A program made the position numbers and the translations under genes. From Cellulomonas sp. Leaf395 (GTDB taxonomy: Bacteria; Actinomycetota; Actinomycetes; Actinomycetales; Cellulomonadaceae), in NCBI RefSeq assembly GCF_001424125.1, contig NZ_LMQI01000005.1, positions 215,566-279,565 of the forward strand: a stretch of 64,000 bases of DNA, written 5' to 3'. Positions 27,373-36,177 of this stretch are shown in pieces; position 1 is the stretch's first letter; every line of letters starts with the position of its first letter. The notes under the pieces are model-generated. The model was not told the origin of the DNA. It saw only the letters and a list, made by a program, of their open reading frames with translations, and did not search any database.

Positions 27373-29109
27373 TCAGCGATTCCGCCCGTCGGCGGTCGTC
27401 TCGTCCTGTGGATCAACCAGGTGCTGCCCGCCGCCCACGGCACCGGTCAGCTCGGCCGGCGCGTGCTCGGTGGTGGGCTCGATCGCGTCGTGCTCGCCGT
27501 GCGAGTGCGACGCGGCCAGCTCGGCGGGCGTGACGGGCTCGACGCGGTCCTCGTAGAACGTCTGCGAGATGCGCTGGCGCAACCGGTCCAACCCATAGCC
27601 CTTGCGGCGGACGCCGCGGGAGTCCTCCGCCGGCTCGATCTCGAGCGGGCGGATCGCTTCGTGCTGCACCCGCAGCCAGCGCTCGTGCGCGTCCAGGGGC
27701 TTGTGCACCTCGATGTACTCACCGTTGGCGAACCGCACGATGCGGCCCGTCTCGTGGCCGTGCAGGACCAGCTCGCGGTCCTTGCGCTGCAGACCGAGGC
27801 AGATGCGCTTGGTCACCCAGAACGCGAACCACGGGCCGAAGAAGATCAGGACACGGAACGCCCACGTGATGTCGTTGAGCGACATGTGGAAGTGCGTGGC
27901 GATCAGGTCGTTGGACCCGGCGAGGATCAGGATGAAGAACGCGGTCAGGAGAGAGACACCGAACGCCGTCCGGAACGGGCGGTTGCGGGGGCGGTCGAGG
28001 ACGTGGTGCTCACGCTTGTCACCGGTCACGAAGGCCTCGATGAACGGGTACGCCGCCAGCAGCGTGAACAGGATGCCCGGCACGACCATCGCCGGGATGA
28101 GCACGTTGAGCGACAACGTGTAGTGCCCGATGACGACCTCGGTGAACCCTGGCATCAGGCGCAGCGATCCCTCGAGGAAGAGCATGTACCAGTCCGGTTG
28201 AGCACCCGCCGAGATCGGTGAGGGGTCGTACGGACCGTAGTTCCAGACCGGGTTGATCGACATCGTCGCCGCCATGAGCGCGATGACACCGAAGACCGTG
28301 AAGAAGTAACCGCCGGCCTTCGCCACGTAGATCGGGAACAGCGGGTAGCCGACGACGATCTTGTCCGACCGACCAGATCCCGGGTACTGCGTGTGCTTGT
28401 GCAGCACGACGAAGAACAGGTGCAGCCCGATGAGCGCCAGGATGATGCCCGGCACCAGCAGGATGTGCACCGTGAACAGGCGAGGGATGAGGTCCTGGCC
28501 CGGGAACTCGCCGCCGAAGATGAAGTACGACGTGTAGCTGCCGATGATCGGGATGGCCCGCACGACACCGTCGGTGATGCGCAGACCGTTGCCCGACAGG
28601 ACGTCGTCCGGGAGCGAGTAGCCCGAGAAGCCGGCGGCCAGGCCGAGGATGAGCAGCGTGAAGCCGACCACCCAGTTGACCTCGCGCGGCTTGCGGAACG
28701 CACCGGTGAAGAACACGCGCATCATGTGGGTGACGATCGCGGCCATGAAGATCAGGGCGGCCCAGTGGTGGATCTGCCGCATCAGCAGGCCGCCGCGCAC
28801 CTCGAACGACAGCCGCAGCGTCGAGGCGAACGCCTCGGACATCTCGACACCGTTCATGGCGGCCCAGGGGCCCTCGTAGTGCACCTCGGTCATGCTCGGC
28901 ACGAAGAAGATCGTGAGGAAGACGCCCGAGATCAGGATCGTGATGAAGCTGAACAGGGCGATCTCACCGAGCAGGAACGACCAGTGGTCCGGGAAGATCT
29001 TGCGCGCGAACGTCTTGACGAACGTCCCGACGCCGGTGCGCTGGTCCAGGTAGTCCGCTGTGCCCGCGGCGAGCTTCTCGACGGGGGTCGGGGTGGCTGT
29101 GGTCGTCAT
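27373..29109 (-). CDS. qcrB: cytochrome bc1 complex, cytochrome b subunit
   Basis: This 578-residue subunit binds both b haems and the quinol sites. IHHWAALIFMAAIVTHMMR and LHLFFVVLHKHTQ supply the paired histidines, and the quinol-oxidation loop region follows. The C-terminal extension beyond the eight helices is typical of actinobacterial QcrB. It is the last gene of ctaE-qcrC-qcrA-qcrB, overlapping qcrA by 4 nt. QcrB is the target of the antitubercular Q203 class, as known for mycobacteria. Confidence 0.95.
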   Translation of the reverse strand: MTTTATPTPVEKLAAGTADYLDQRTGVGTFVKTFARKIFPDHWSFLLGEIALFSFITILISGVFLTIFFVPSMTEVHYEGPWAAMNGVEMSEAFASTLRLSFEVRGGLLMRQIHHWAALIFMAAIVTHMMRVFFTGAFRKPREVNWVVGFTLLILGLAAGFSGYSLPDDVLSGNGLRITDGVVRAIPIIGSYTSYFIFGGEFPGQDLIPRLFTVHILLVPGIILALIGLHLFFVVLHKHTQYPGSGRSDKIVVGYPLFPIYVAKAGGYFFTVFGVIALMAATMSINPVWNYGPYDPSPISAGAQPDWYMLFLEGSLRLMPGFTEVVIGHYTLSLNVLIPAMVVPGILFTLLAAYPFIEAFVTGDKREHHVLDRPRNRPFRTAFGVSLLTAFFILILAGSNDLIATHFHMSLNDITWAFRVLIFFGPWFAFWVTKRICLGLQRKDRELVLHGHETGRIVRFANGEYIEVHKPLDAHERWLRVQHEAIRPLEIEPAEDSRGVRRKGYGLDRLRQRISQTFYEDRVEPVTPAELAASHSHGEHDAIEPTTEHAPAELTGAVGGGQHLVDPQDETTADGRNR

Positions 29110-30146
29110 CGGGCCAGACGCTCCCAGTAGCTCGGGCCGACAGGCTCCGTGAAGTCGCTCTGAGCGATCAGGTAGCCCTCGTCATCGACAGTGATCGGCA
29201 GCTGCGGCAGGGGCCGCTTAGCCGGTCCGAACACGACCTTCGCTCCGTCCGCCACGTCGAACGTCGACTGGTGGCACGGGCACAGGAGGTGGTGAGTCTG
29301 CTGCTCGTACAGCGCGACCGGACAACCCACGTGGGTGCAGATCTTCGAGTATGCGACGATCCCGTCGTAGGACCAACCCTTGCGGTCCTCGGCCTCCGTG
29401 AGGTCGGCCGGGTCGAGGCGGACCAGCAGGACGACGGCCTTGGCCTTCTCGTCAAGGGGGTGCTCCGCCTCGTGGAGGTCCTCCGGGATGACGTGGAACA
29501 CGGAGCCGATGGTGACGTCGGCGGCCTTGATCGGCCGGCCGGACGGGTCGGTGGCGAGCTTGGTGCCCTTCTTCCACATCGTGTGCCGGAACTTCGAGAC
29601 GTTCCAGTCGTCGCCGATGTTGCCGACGAAGGGCACGATGATCGCGAGCGGGAAGAGTGCGAGGGCCGAGATCATCGCACCCTGGAGCACGCCGCGCCGG
29701 CCGATGGCCGAGTCCGCTGCGCCCTCCTTGAGGACGTTGACCGCGGCTTCGCGGTTCTCGTCCGAGCTGCGCTGGACGTGACGGTCCTCGGACTTCTCGT
29801 GGTCGTTCATGAGCGCCTTGGCCCAGTGGACGGCGGCGAAGCCGATGCCCAGGAGGCTGAGCGCGAGCCCGAGACCCAGCGCGAGGTTCGAGCGGAGCAT
29901 CGACTCCGGGGTGTCGCCCGGCGGGAGCGCGAAGTACGCGACCAGGAAGCCGAGCGTGGCGATGACCGAGATCCCGAACAGCGCGACGACCTGCAGCTCG
30001 GCCTTCTTGTTCGCCTTCGGGTCGTTGTCGCCGAGGCGGGCGTGGTGATCCGGGTGGCCCGGGTCCTGGAACCTGTCGGGCAGCGCGCCCGGCTCGTGCG
30101 TGACGATCTCGTTGCTGGCCCCGTGGCCCGCGTCGTGGTTGGTCAC
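29106..30146 (-). CDS. qcrA: cytochrome bc1 complex, Rieske iron-sulfur subunit
   Basis: This 346-residue subunit has an N-terminal His/Asp-rich tail, three membrane helices (about 53-75, 87-108 and 155-180), as in actinobacteria, and a C-terminal Rieske domain. CTHVGCP and CPCHQSTF provide the two Cys and two His ligands of the [2Fe-2S] centre. It moves electrons from quinol to the cytochrome cc subunit. The GTG at 30146 overlaps the qcrC stop by 4 nt. Confidence 0.95.
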   Translation of the reverse strand: MTNHDAGHGASNEIVTHEPGALPDRFQDPGHPDHHARLGDNDPKANKKAELQVVALFGISVIATLGFLVAYFALPPGDTPESMLRSNLALGLGLALSLLGIGFAAVHWAKALMNDHEKSEDRHVQRSSDENREAAVNVLKEGAADSAIGRRGVLQGAMISALALFPLAIIVPFVGNIGDDWNVSKFRHTMWKKGTKLATDPSGRPIKAADVTIGSVFHVIPEDLHEAEHPLDEKAKAVVLLVRLDPADLTEAEDRKGWSYDGIVAYSKICTHVGCPVALYEQQTHHLLCPCHQSTFDVADGAKVVFGPAKRPLPQLPITVDDEGYLIAQSDFTEPVGPSYWERLAR

Positions 30147-30928
30147 GAGGACTTCGCTCCGATCCAGACGGCTGCGCCGATGAGCAGGCCCATGCCGACG
30201 ACCCAGGCCCACAGGCCCTCGCTCACCGGACCGAGGGCACCCAGGTCGAGACCGCCGGGCGACGTGCCGCCCTGCTCGTCGATGAACGCGATGATGTCGC
30301 GCTTCTCCTCGGGCGTGATGTTCGCGTCGTTGAACACGGGCATCGACTGCGGGCCGGTCAGCATGGCCTCGTACAGGTGGGTGGGTGTGGTCTCCCACAG
30401 GTTGGGGGCGAACTTGCCCTGGGACAACGCACCGCCGGCGCCGATGGCGTTGTGGCACATCGCGCAGTTGGTGCGGAAGACCAGCATGCCGTTCGCCACG
30501 TCGCCGAGGGCGGGGTCGACCTGCTCAGCGGTGGGGATGGCGGGTCCGGCGCCCAGCGACGCGACGAACGCGGCGAGCTGGTTGATCTGCTCCTGGTCGA
30601 ACTGGACCGGCTTGACCTGCGCCTGCGGTCCGCTCATTTGCATGGGCATACGACCGGTACCGACCTGGAAGTCGACAGCGGCGGCGCCCACACCGATGAG
30701 GGACGGGCCGCTCGCCGTGCCGGACGCGGCCGGTCCGTGGCAGGAGGCGCAGTTGGCCTGGAACAGCTTCTCGCCGGTCGCGATGTCGTTGGTGCTCGCC
30801 TGGACAGGCGTCGCGTCGGCCGACGTCGGTGCCAGCACCGCGTACAGGCCACCGGTGAGCAGCAGCGCCAGCAGGAGCAGCACGATCGGCGCACGCCGAT
30901 CCTGCCTGCGGGCTGCGAGTGCCTTCAC
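30143..30928 (-). CDS. qcrC: cytochrome bc1 complex, dihaem cytochrome c subunit
   Basis: This 261-residue subunit has an N-terminal membrane segment, two c-type haem motifs (CASCH near residue 58 and CAMCH near 155), each followed by a methionine-ligand region (MPMQM, MPVF), and a C-terminal membrane anchor. The dihaem subunit passes electrons directly to CtaC, replacing a soluble cytochrome c. The GTG at 30928 follows GAGGAT. It overlaps qcrA by 4 nt. Confidence 0.95.
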   Translation of the reverse strand: MKALAARRQDRRAPIVLLLLALLLTGGLYAVLAPTSADATPVQASTNDIATGEKLFQANCASCHGPAASGTASGPSLIGVGAAAVDFQVGTGRMPMQMSGPQAQVKPVQFDQEQINQLAAFVASLGAGPAIPTAEQVDPALGDVANGMLVFRTNCAMCHNAIGAGGALSQGKFAPNLWETTPTHLYEAMLTGPQSMPVFNDANITPEEKRDIIAFIDEQGGTSPGGLDLGALGPVSEGLWAWVVGMGLLIGAAVWIGAKSS

Positions 30929-30994
30929 GGATCGATCCTCGTCTCGCACGTGGGGGATAGGGACTACGAGGCGTGGGCGGGGCGCCCGCCGCCT

Positions 30995-31642
30995 CTACTT
31001 CAAGAGGTAGATGACGGCGAAGAGCGCGATCCACACGACGTCGACGAAGTGCCAGTAGTACGACGTCACGATCGCGGTGGTGGCCTCGTGGTGGCCGAAG
31101 CGCTTGGCGGTGAACGAGCGGCCGAGCAGGAACAGGAAGGCGAGCAGACCGCCGACGACGTGCAGGCCGTGGAATCCGGTCGTCAGGTAGAACACCGAGC
31201 CGTAGGGGCTCGACGCGATGGTCAGGCCCTCCTGGACGAGTGCGGCGTACTCGTAGATCTGACCGCCGATGAAGAAGGCGCCCATGAGGTAGGTGAGCGC
31301 CATCCACTCGTTCATGCCCCAGCGGTTCACCTGGACCAGGGAGCCGGTGCGCACGGGCTGGAACCGTTCGGCGGCCCACACACCCATCTGGCACGTCACG
31401 GAGGACAGCACCAGCACCGTCGTGTTGATCGCGGCGAAGGTGATGTTGAGCTTGGGCGTGTTCTCCGCCCATGCCTCAGGAGCCGCGCCACGCAGCGTGA
31501 AGTACATGGCGAAGAGGCCGGCGAAGAACATGAGTTCGCTGGCCAGCCAGACGATCGTCCCTACCGACACGGGGTTCGGTCGGTTGACACTCACGTGGGG
31601 GCTCGTGCGCGGGGCAGCCGTTGCGGTCGACACGTTGGACAT
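30995..31642 (-). CDS. ctaE: cytochrome c oxidase subunit III
   Basis: This 215-residue subunit has five predicted helices and the conserved [15 protein letters not shown] segment in the first helix, HGLHVVGG in the middle and [14 protein letters not shown] in the last. It is the first gene of the ctaE-qcrCAB operon, as in other actinobacteria. It starts at ATG 31642 after a long, poorly marked leader; no strong Shine-Dalgarno sequence is visible. Confidence 0.92.
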   Translation of the reverse strand: MSNVSTATAAPRTSPHVSVNRPNPVSVGTIVWLASELMFFAGLFAMYFTLRGAAPEAWAENTPKLNITFAAINTTVLVLSSVTCQMGVWAAERFQPVRTGSLVQVNRWGMNEWMALTYLMGAFFIGGQIYEYAALVQEGLTIASSPYGSVFYLTTGFHGLHVVGGLLAFLFLLGRSFTAKRFGHHEATTAIVTSYYWHFVDVVWIALFAVIYLLK

Positions 31643-31941
31643 TATGGCTGATGACACCGCCTCGTGGGACGTCGGACGCTCAGCGTGGCCACAGGTAAAT
31701 GTCACACCGTCACGATCTTCGGCCTCGCGCGCGAGGAGTCGCCCGGAGATCACGCGGATCTGCACCGTCCGCGGGGGTGTCGGACGCGGGCGCGTCCCGT
31801 CCGTCGCGTCCTCGCGTCCGGCGCGTCGGAGCCCCCGTGTTATGCGTCTGGGTGGCCCGTCCGCGGTCATGCCGACGCTGGTCGGACGAGCCGTGCCAGA
31901 ATCCCCATCGGACGCACGTCGACGACGAGTGAGGACCTTCC
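31643..31941. other. 299-bp divergent intergenic region (ctaE / receiver-like gene)
   Basis: This region must hold the promoter of ctaE-qcrCAB and that of the receiver-like gene. It contains a comparatively A/T-rich patch (31690-31705) and a half-match to the CRP/GlxR motif on the minus strand. No clear TANNNT box lies near either start, and I see no further gene. Confidence 0.4.
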
Positions 31942-32376
31942 ATGAGCACGGCGCAGCCCGAGAACGCAGGAGCCGCCACCACCGCTGGCCCGCGGATCCT
32001 TCTGTACAGCGACGACGTCGACGCCCGCGCCCAGGTGCGGCTCGCGGTCGGCCGTCGGCTCCGGCGCGGTGCTCCCGATATCGAGTGGGTGGAGGTGGCC
32101 ACAGCCGCCGCCGTCATCGCGCAGGCCGAGTCCGGCGCGCTCGATCTGCTGATCCTCGACGGTGAGGCCGACAAGGTCGGTGGCCTCGGGCTCGCGCGTC
32201 AGCTCAAGGACGAGATCTTCCGGTGCCCGCCGACCCTGGTCCTGACCGGACGCCCCCAGGATGCCTGGCTCGCGTCCTGGTCGAACGCCGACGCCGTCGT
32301 CAGCCGTCCCCTCGACCCGGTCGAGCTGCACGGTGCCGTCGCGGCGCTCGTCGAGCCGTCGGCCGTCCCCCGATGA
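31942..32376 (+). CDS. receiver-domain-like protein coupled to trpD
   Basis: This 144-residue protein has an Ala-rich N-terminus and one CheY-like domain (about 18-135). The acidic pair Asp24/Asp25, the phospho-acceptor Asp73 (LLILDGEA) and Thr102 (LTGR) are present, but the invariant switch lysine is Arg122 (SRPLDP). There is no output domain and no kinase nearby. AGGAC lies upstream of ATG 31942. The gene ends in ATGA shared with trpD, so translation of the two is linked. Confidence 0.7.
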   Translation: MSTAQPENAGAATTAGPRILLYSDDVDARAQVRLAVGRRLRRGAPDIEWVEVATAAAVIAQAESGALDLLILDGEADKVGGLGLARQLKDEIFRCPPTLVLTGRPQDAWLASWSNADAVVSRPLDPVELHGAVAALVEPSAVPR

Positions 32377-33440
32377 CGGACGCCTCCACCGCACCGGCTG
32401 CGCCCACCTGGCCCGACCTGTTCGCCAGGCTCGCGGCACGGCAGGACCTCTCGACGGACCAGACGGTCTGGGCGATGTCCGAGATCATGAGCGGTGCGGC
32501 CTCGACGCCGAAGATCGCGGCGTTCCTCCTCGGGCTGAAGACCAAGGGCGAGTCCGTCGGTGAGCTCACCGCGCTGGCCGACACGATGCTCGCGCACGCC
32601 GTGCGCATCGAGGTGCCCGGCAGGACCCTCGACATCGTCGGTACCGGCGGCGACCGGTCGCACACGGTCAACATCTCGACGATGTCCGCCCTCGTCATCG
32701 CCGGCGCGGGGATCACGGTCGTCAAGCACGGCAACCGCGCCGCGTCGTCGTCGTCCGGCGCGGCCGACGTGCTCGAAGCTCTCGGCATCCGGCTCGATCA
32801 CCCGCCCGCCCGCGTCGCCGAGCTCGCCACCGAGGTGGGCATCACCTTCTGCTTCGCGCAGATGTTCCACCCCTCGTTCCGGCACACCGCCGCGGCGCGC
32901 ACGGAGCTGGGGATCGGGACGGCGTTCAACTTCCTCGGTCCGCTCACCAACCCCGCCCAGCCGCGGTCCGCCGCGGTCGGCGTCGCCGAGGCCCGGATGG
33001 CGCCCCTGCTCGCCGGCGTCCTCGCAGGACGAGGCGCCCGCGCGCTCGTGTTCCGTGGCGAGGACGGGCTCGACGAGATCGCCCCGACCGGACCGACCCG
33101 GATCTGGGAGGTACGGGACGGAAGCGTCACGGAGTCGGTGATCGACTGGCAGACGGACCTCGGAGTCGCGCGGATCACCCTCGAGTCGCTGCGGGGGGCG
33201 AAGGCGGACTACAACGCCGACGTCGCACGGCGGCTGCTCGACGGCCAGACCGGTCCCGTGCGCGAGACCGTCGTGCTCAACACAGCGGCGGCGCTGGTGG
33301 CCGACGGCACTCTGCCCGGCACTGCCGACGGCACCCTGGTCGAACGCCTGGCGGCGGGCAGCGAGCACGCGCGCGCGGCCCTGGACAGCGGCGCGGCCGC
33401 GGATGCGCTCGCACGGTGGAGAGCGGCCAGCGCGAGCTGA
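32373..33440 (+). CDS. trpD: anthranilate phosphoribosyltransferase
   Basis: This 355-residue enzyme transfers phosphoribosyl to anthranilate in tryptophan synthesis. It shows [16 protein letters not shown] (PRPP loop), [21 protein letters not shown] and [13 protein letters not shown], all typical of TrpD. It overlaps the receiver-like gene by 4 nt. As in mycobacteria it is separate from other trp genes and sits next to the oxidase genes. No leader peptide or attenuator is visible. Confidence 0.94.
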   Translation: MTDASTAPAAPTWPDLFARLAARQDLSTDQTVWAMSEIMSGAASTPKIAAFLLGLKTKGESVGELTALADTMLAHAVRIEVPGRTLDIVGTGGDRSHTVNISTMSALVIAGAGITVVKHGNRAASSSSGAADVLEALGIRLDHPPARVAELATEVGITFCFAQMFHPSFRHTAAARTELGIGTAFNFLGPLTNPAQPRSAAVGVAEARMAPLLAGVLAGRGARALVFRGEDGLDEIAPTGPTRIWEVRDGSVTESVIDWQTDLGVARITLESLRGAKADYNADVARRLLDGQTGPVRETVVLNTAAALVADGTLPGTADGTLVERLAAGSEHARAALDSGAAADALARWRAASAS

Positions 33441-33470
33441 GGGCGCGCCGACAGGTGCGCTCAGTGCGGG

Positions 33471-33568
33471 CGCGTCACCAGCAGTCCCTGTGCTGTCGTC
33501 GGACTGGCCAAGCGCTTCCCTGCGGCCGAGTGGCGCTTCGCGCCGGTTCGCGTGGTCGTCTCGGAGGA
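33471..33568. repeat. imperfect tandem repeat, unit 1
   Basis: Unit 1 of two copies with a period of about 98 bp. A 36-nt core (33471-33506) and a 17-nt second box (33528-33544) both recur in unit 2. The core contains CAGTCC and GGACTG as a small inverted repeat. The region lies after the trpD stop and has no coding signal. Confidence 0.7.
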
Positions 33569-33667
33569 CGCGTCACCAACAGTCCCTGTTCTTGTGGTCG
33601 GACTGAGCCTCCGCTCCGCTCCGCGCGAGTGACGCTCCGCGCCCCTCACGCTCCGCTGCGCTCCGGC
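33569..33667. repeat. imperfect tandem repeat, unit 2
   Basis: Unit 2 matches unit 1 at 33569-33605 and 33627-33643. It additionally carries several GCTCCGC runs. Its GACTGAGCC (33601-33609) can pair either inside the core or with GGCTCAGTC at 33665-33673, so two exclusive hairpins are possible. Confidence 0.65.
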
Positions 33668-33673
33668 TCAGTC
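33601..33673. terminator. possible long-loop hairpin between trpD and the Lrp-like gene
   Basis: A 9-bp perfect stem (33601-33609 with 33665-33673) encloses about 55 nt. It spans the stop codon of the Lrp-like gene. It is a weak terminator candidate for the convergent genes. Confidence 0.35.
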
Positions 33674-33949
33674 CTCCAGCCCGAGGGCGAATGCTTGTTC
33701 CAGGTCGTGCTGGGAGTACGTGCGGAACGCGATGTAGGTCTGGGTGCGGAGGACGCCGTCGACCTTGCTCACCTTGTCCGCGATGACGTCCGCGAGGTCG
33801 TCGTGCTCGCGCACGCGGACCATAGCGATCAGGTCGACCTCTCCGGTCACGGAGTAGACCTCGCTGACGCCGGGCAGGTCCGCGATCGCGGCGGCGACCT
33901 CCGGGATCTTCGCGGCGTCCGAGTCGATGAGCACGATGGCGGTCAGCAT
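33668..33949 (-). CDS. stand-alone Lrp/AsnC ligand-binding (RAM) domain protein
   Basis: This 93-residue protein is only the effector domain of Lrp/AsnC regulators: LTAIVLIDSD at the start, GVSEVYSVTGEVDLIAMV in the middle and TYIAFRTYSQHDLEQAF at the end. The DNA-binding domain is absent. Such proteins may bind amino acids or modulate full-length Lrp partners. ATG 33949 matches the usual family start; ATGs at 33958 and 33961 overlap the upstream nuclease stop and would imply coupling. Confidence 0.82.
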   Translation of the reverse strand: MLTAIVLIDSDAAKIPEVAAAIADLPGVSEVYSVTGEVDLIAMVRVREHDDLADVIADKVSKVDGVLRTQTYIAFRTYSQHDLEQAFALGLED

Positions 33950-33957
33950 GCTCGTCA

Positions 33958-35883
33958 TCATGCCGTGCGAGGCGGGCGGGCGCTGATCGGGATGACCCGC
34001 GCGTCGTCCAGGTCGAGCGTCACCGGCCGCGCCTCGGTGATGTCGAGCTCGCGCTCCCCAGGAACGCCGTCGGACGCCGGCACCAGCTGGACGACGCGGC
34101 CGTCCGCGTCGGTGGCGAGACGCGGACGGACCAGGGTGCCGACTGCCGTGGCGGGGTCGCCCAGCGCCTCGGCGGACCGCACTGGGCACGCCCAGGGCGT
34201 CTCGACGGCGACCAGCCGCACTCCAGGCTTCTCGAGCCACGCGAGGATCAGGTCGGTCTCCTCCGGGTGCGCCGCGGTCGCGGGCGCCACGGCGGGCTCG
34301 ACCTGCTCGCCGGTGGCCTGCAGCGTGGCGATCGTCGGGCGGGGATCGGTGCGACGGTCGACGCGCGCAGTGCCCGCGAGGCGCCCGTGCCGCACGAGCA
34401 CGATCTCCCACCCGCCGTCGTCGCTCCGTCGCGCGGCGACGAGCTCGGGGCATGCGGCGAGCGGCGCGAAGCGCTGGGCTCGTGCCGCACCGCGCAGGAA
34501 CCCGCCGAGCCGGTCCCGGACGGTCGCGGCCTCCTCGAACCGTTCCTGAGCTGCGAGCCAGGCGATCCGGTCGGCGTGGGCTTGGACCACCGGTCCCGCG
34601 TCGGCGAGCATCGCGTGCCGGACCCGGGCGACCACGGCCGCGTAGTCGGGTGCGCTCTGGTGGCCGGTGCACGGCGCACCGCACTTGCCCATCTCGGCGA
34701 GCACGCACGCGGAGGATCCCGAGAGGGCCACCAGGGGGAGCCGACGGGTGCACTGGCGGATCGGGAAGCTCTCGTGCAGCGCCTCGACGGCCAGCTGCGC
34801 GGTCGACGCCGAGGAGAACGGGCCGATGTAGGTGGCGCCGTCCTCGTCCTTGACCTCCCGGACCACGGAGAGGCGCGGGTACGGCTCCGAGGTGAGCCTG
34901 ACCCACGGCATGCGCTCGGGGAACCGGGAGCGGCGGTTGTACCGGGGGGAGTGGGCGGCGATGAGGCGCAGCTCCCGGACGCGCGCCTCGAGCGGCGTCG
35001 CGCACGGGATCGGGTCGACGCGGTGGGCGACCCGGACCATCTCGATCATCCGGCTGCGCTTCTCTGCCGAGGTGAAGTACGACCGCACGCGCTGGCGCAG
35101 CGAGGTGGTGGACGTGCCGACGTACAGGACCTCGTCGCCCGGTCCGCGGAACAGGTACACGCCAGGGCTGTCCGGCAGCCCGTCCGCGAGGGTGCGCTTG
35201 CGCCGCACGTCCTGCGGCACGGGGTCGGTCGCCGTGGCCAGGTCTTCGAGGTGCGTGACGCCGAGAGGCGCGAGACGCGACAGGAGGGCGTGCAGCACGT
35301 CCACTGTCGCCTGCGCGTCGGACAACGCCCGGTGGTTGGGCGTCACCGTGGCATGGAACAGCCCGGCGAGGGTCGAGAGCTTGTGGTTCGGCGCTTCGTC
35401 GCGGGTGACGACGCGCCGGGCCAGCCGGACGGTGTCCACCACCTGGTTGCCGGGCCACGCGTGGCCGGTCCGCGCCGCGGCGGCCTTGAGGAAGCCGATG
35501 TCGAACGGGGCGTTGTGCGCGACGAGCACGGCCCCGCGGGAGAACTCTAGGAAGCTGGGCAGCACCTGCTCGATCGGTGGGGCCCCGATCAGCATGGTGG
35601 TGGTGATCCCGGTGAGCACCTGGATGAAGGGCGGCACCGGGCCGCCGGGGTCCACGAGCGTCTGGAACTCGCCGAGGACCTCACCACCGCGCACCTTGAC
35701 CGCCCCGATCTCGGTGATCGCACAGTCCACGGGGGTGCCCCCGGTGGTCTCCAGGTCGACGACGACGAACGTGACGTCCGACAACGGGGTCCCCAGGTCC
35801 TCCAGGCTGAGCTGCACTGGGCGCCCGGCGTGGTCGGGGGAAGCGTCCGCCCAGACGGGGCGCAAGGGGCGGACGGTCGACAT
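33958..35883 (-). CDS. DEDD exonuclease domain plus GIY-YIG (UvrC/Cho-like) nuclease
   Basis: This 641-residue protein joins a DnaQ-type 3'-5' exonuclease (about 35-205; VVDLETTGG, HNAPFDIGFL, NHRALSDAQAT) to a GIY-YIG domain (about 235-315; GVYLFRGPGDEVLYVGTS) and a Cys-containing C-terminal half seen in Cho/UvrC-like proteins. A DNA repair role is likely: incision by one domain and trimming by the other. A similar fusion exists in mycobacteria. ATG 35883 follows TAGCGT by 7 nt. Confidence 0.88.
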   Translation of the reverse strand: MSTVRPLRPVWADASPDHAGRPVQLSLEDLGTPLSDVTFVVVDLETTGGTPVDCAITEIGAVKVRGGEVLGEFQTLVDPGGPVPPFIQVLTGITTTMLIGAPPIEQVLPSFLEFSRGAVLVAHNAPFDIGFLKAAAARTGHAWPGNQVVDTVRLARRVVTRDEAPNHKLSTLAGLFHATVTPNHRALSDAQATVDVLHALLSRLAPLGVTHLEDLATATDPVPQDVRRKRTLADGLPDSPGVYLFRGPGDEVLYVGTSTTSLRQRVRSYFTSAEKRSRMIEMVRVAHRVDPIPCATPLEARVRELRLIAAHSPRYNRRSRFPERMPWVRLTSEPYPRLSVVREVKDEDGATYIGPFSSASTAQLAVEALHESFPIRQCTRRLPLVALSGSSACVLAEMGKCGAPCTGHQSAPDYAAVVARVRHAMLADAGPVVQAHADRIAWLAAQERFEEAATVRDRLGGFLRGAARAQRFAPLAACPELVAARRSDDGGWEIVLVRHGRLAGTARVDRRTDPRPTIATLQATGEQVEPAVAPATAAHPEETDLILAWLEKPGVRLVAVETPWACPVRSAEALGDPATAVGTLVRPRLATDADGRVVQLVPASDGVPGERELDITEARPVTLDLDDARVIPISARPPRTA

Positions 35884-35890
35884 GACGGGG

Positions 35891-35896
35891 ACGCTA
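35891..35896 (-). promoter_or_regulatory. leaderless-type -10 hexamer for the DEDD/GIY-YIG gene
   Basis: TAGCGT on the minus strand, 7 nt before ATG 35883. Confidence 0.55.
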
Positions 35897-36164
35897 CCCA
35901 CGGCCACCGACACGACCGGGATCTCCGCACGGTGCGTCGCGGCCGCGTGGGATCCCCTGCGGGTGGCGGGTCGATCGTGTCGACCGATGGTGCTGAACTG
36001 CGCCGGATCGTCGCCGGTCGGGGTGTGGCCGCGTTCGGTGCGGGTGGGCACCGCGACCACCGCGCTCGGTGCAACCACGCCCTGACGTCATCCCGACGTG
36101 CGCGCGCCCCGGCGTTCACCCCGGACAGGGTGGCCGTCGGGCCGCGTCCCGTCGCGCGGCCACC

Positions 36165-36170
36165 TAGGGT
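36165..36170 (+). promoter_or_regulatory. leaderless-type -10 hexamer for the NYN-domain gene
   Basis: TAGGGT, 7 nt before ATG 36178. Confidence 0.55.
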
Positions 36171-36177
36171 GCTGGGC

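Larger units (their letters stand above)
35884..36177. other. 294-bp divergent intergenic region
   Basis: It separates the exonuclease gene from the NYN-domain gene. TAGCGT (minus strand, 35891-35896) and TAGGGT (plus strand, 36165-36170) mark leaderless promoters at each end. I see nothing coding between them. Confidence 0.45.

Noticed and set aside
31689..31706. CRP/GlxR-like site upstream of ctaE
   Set aside because: Only one half (TGTGA on the minus strand) matches; the second half does not.
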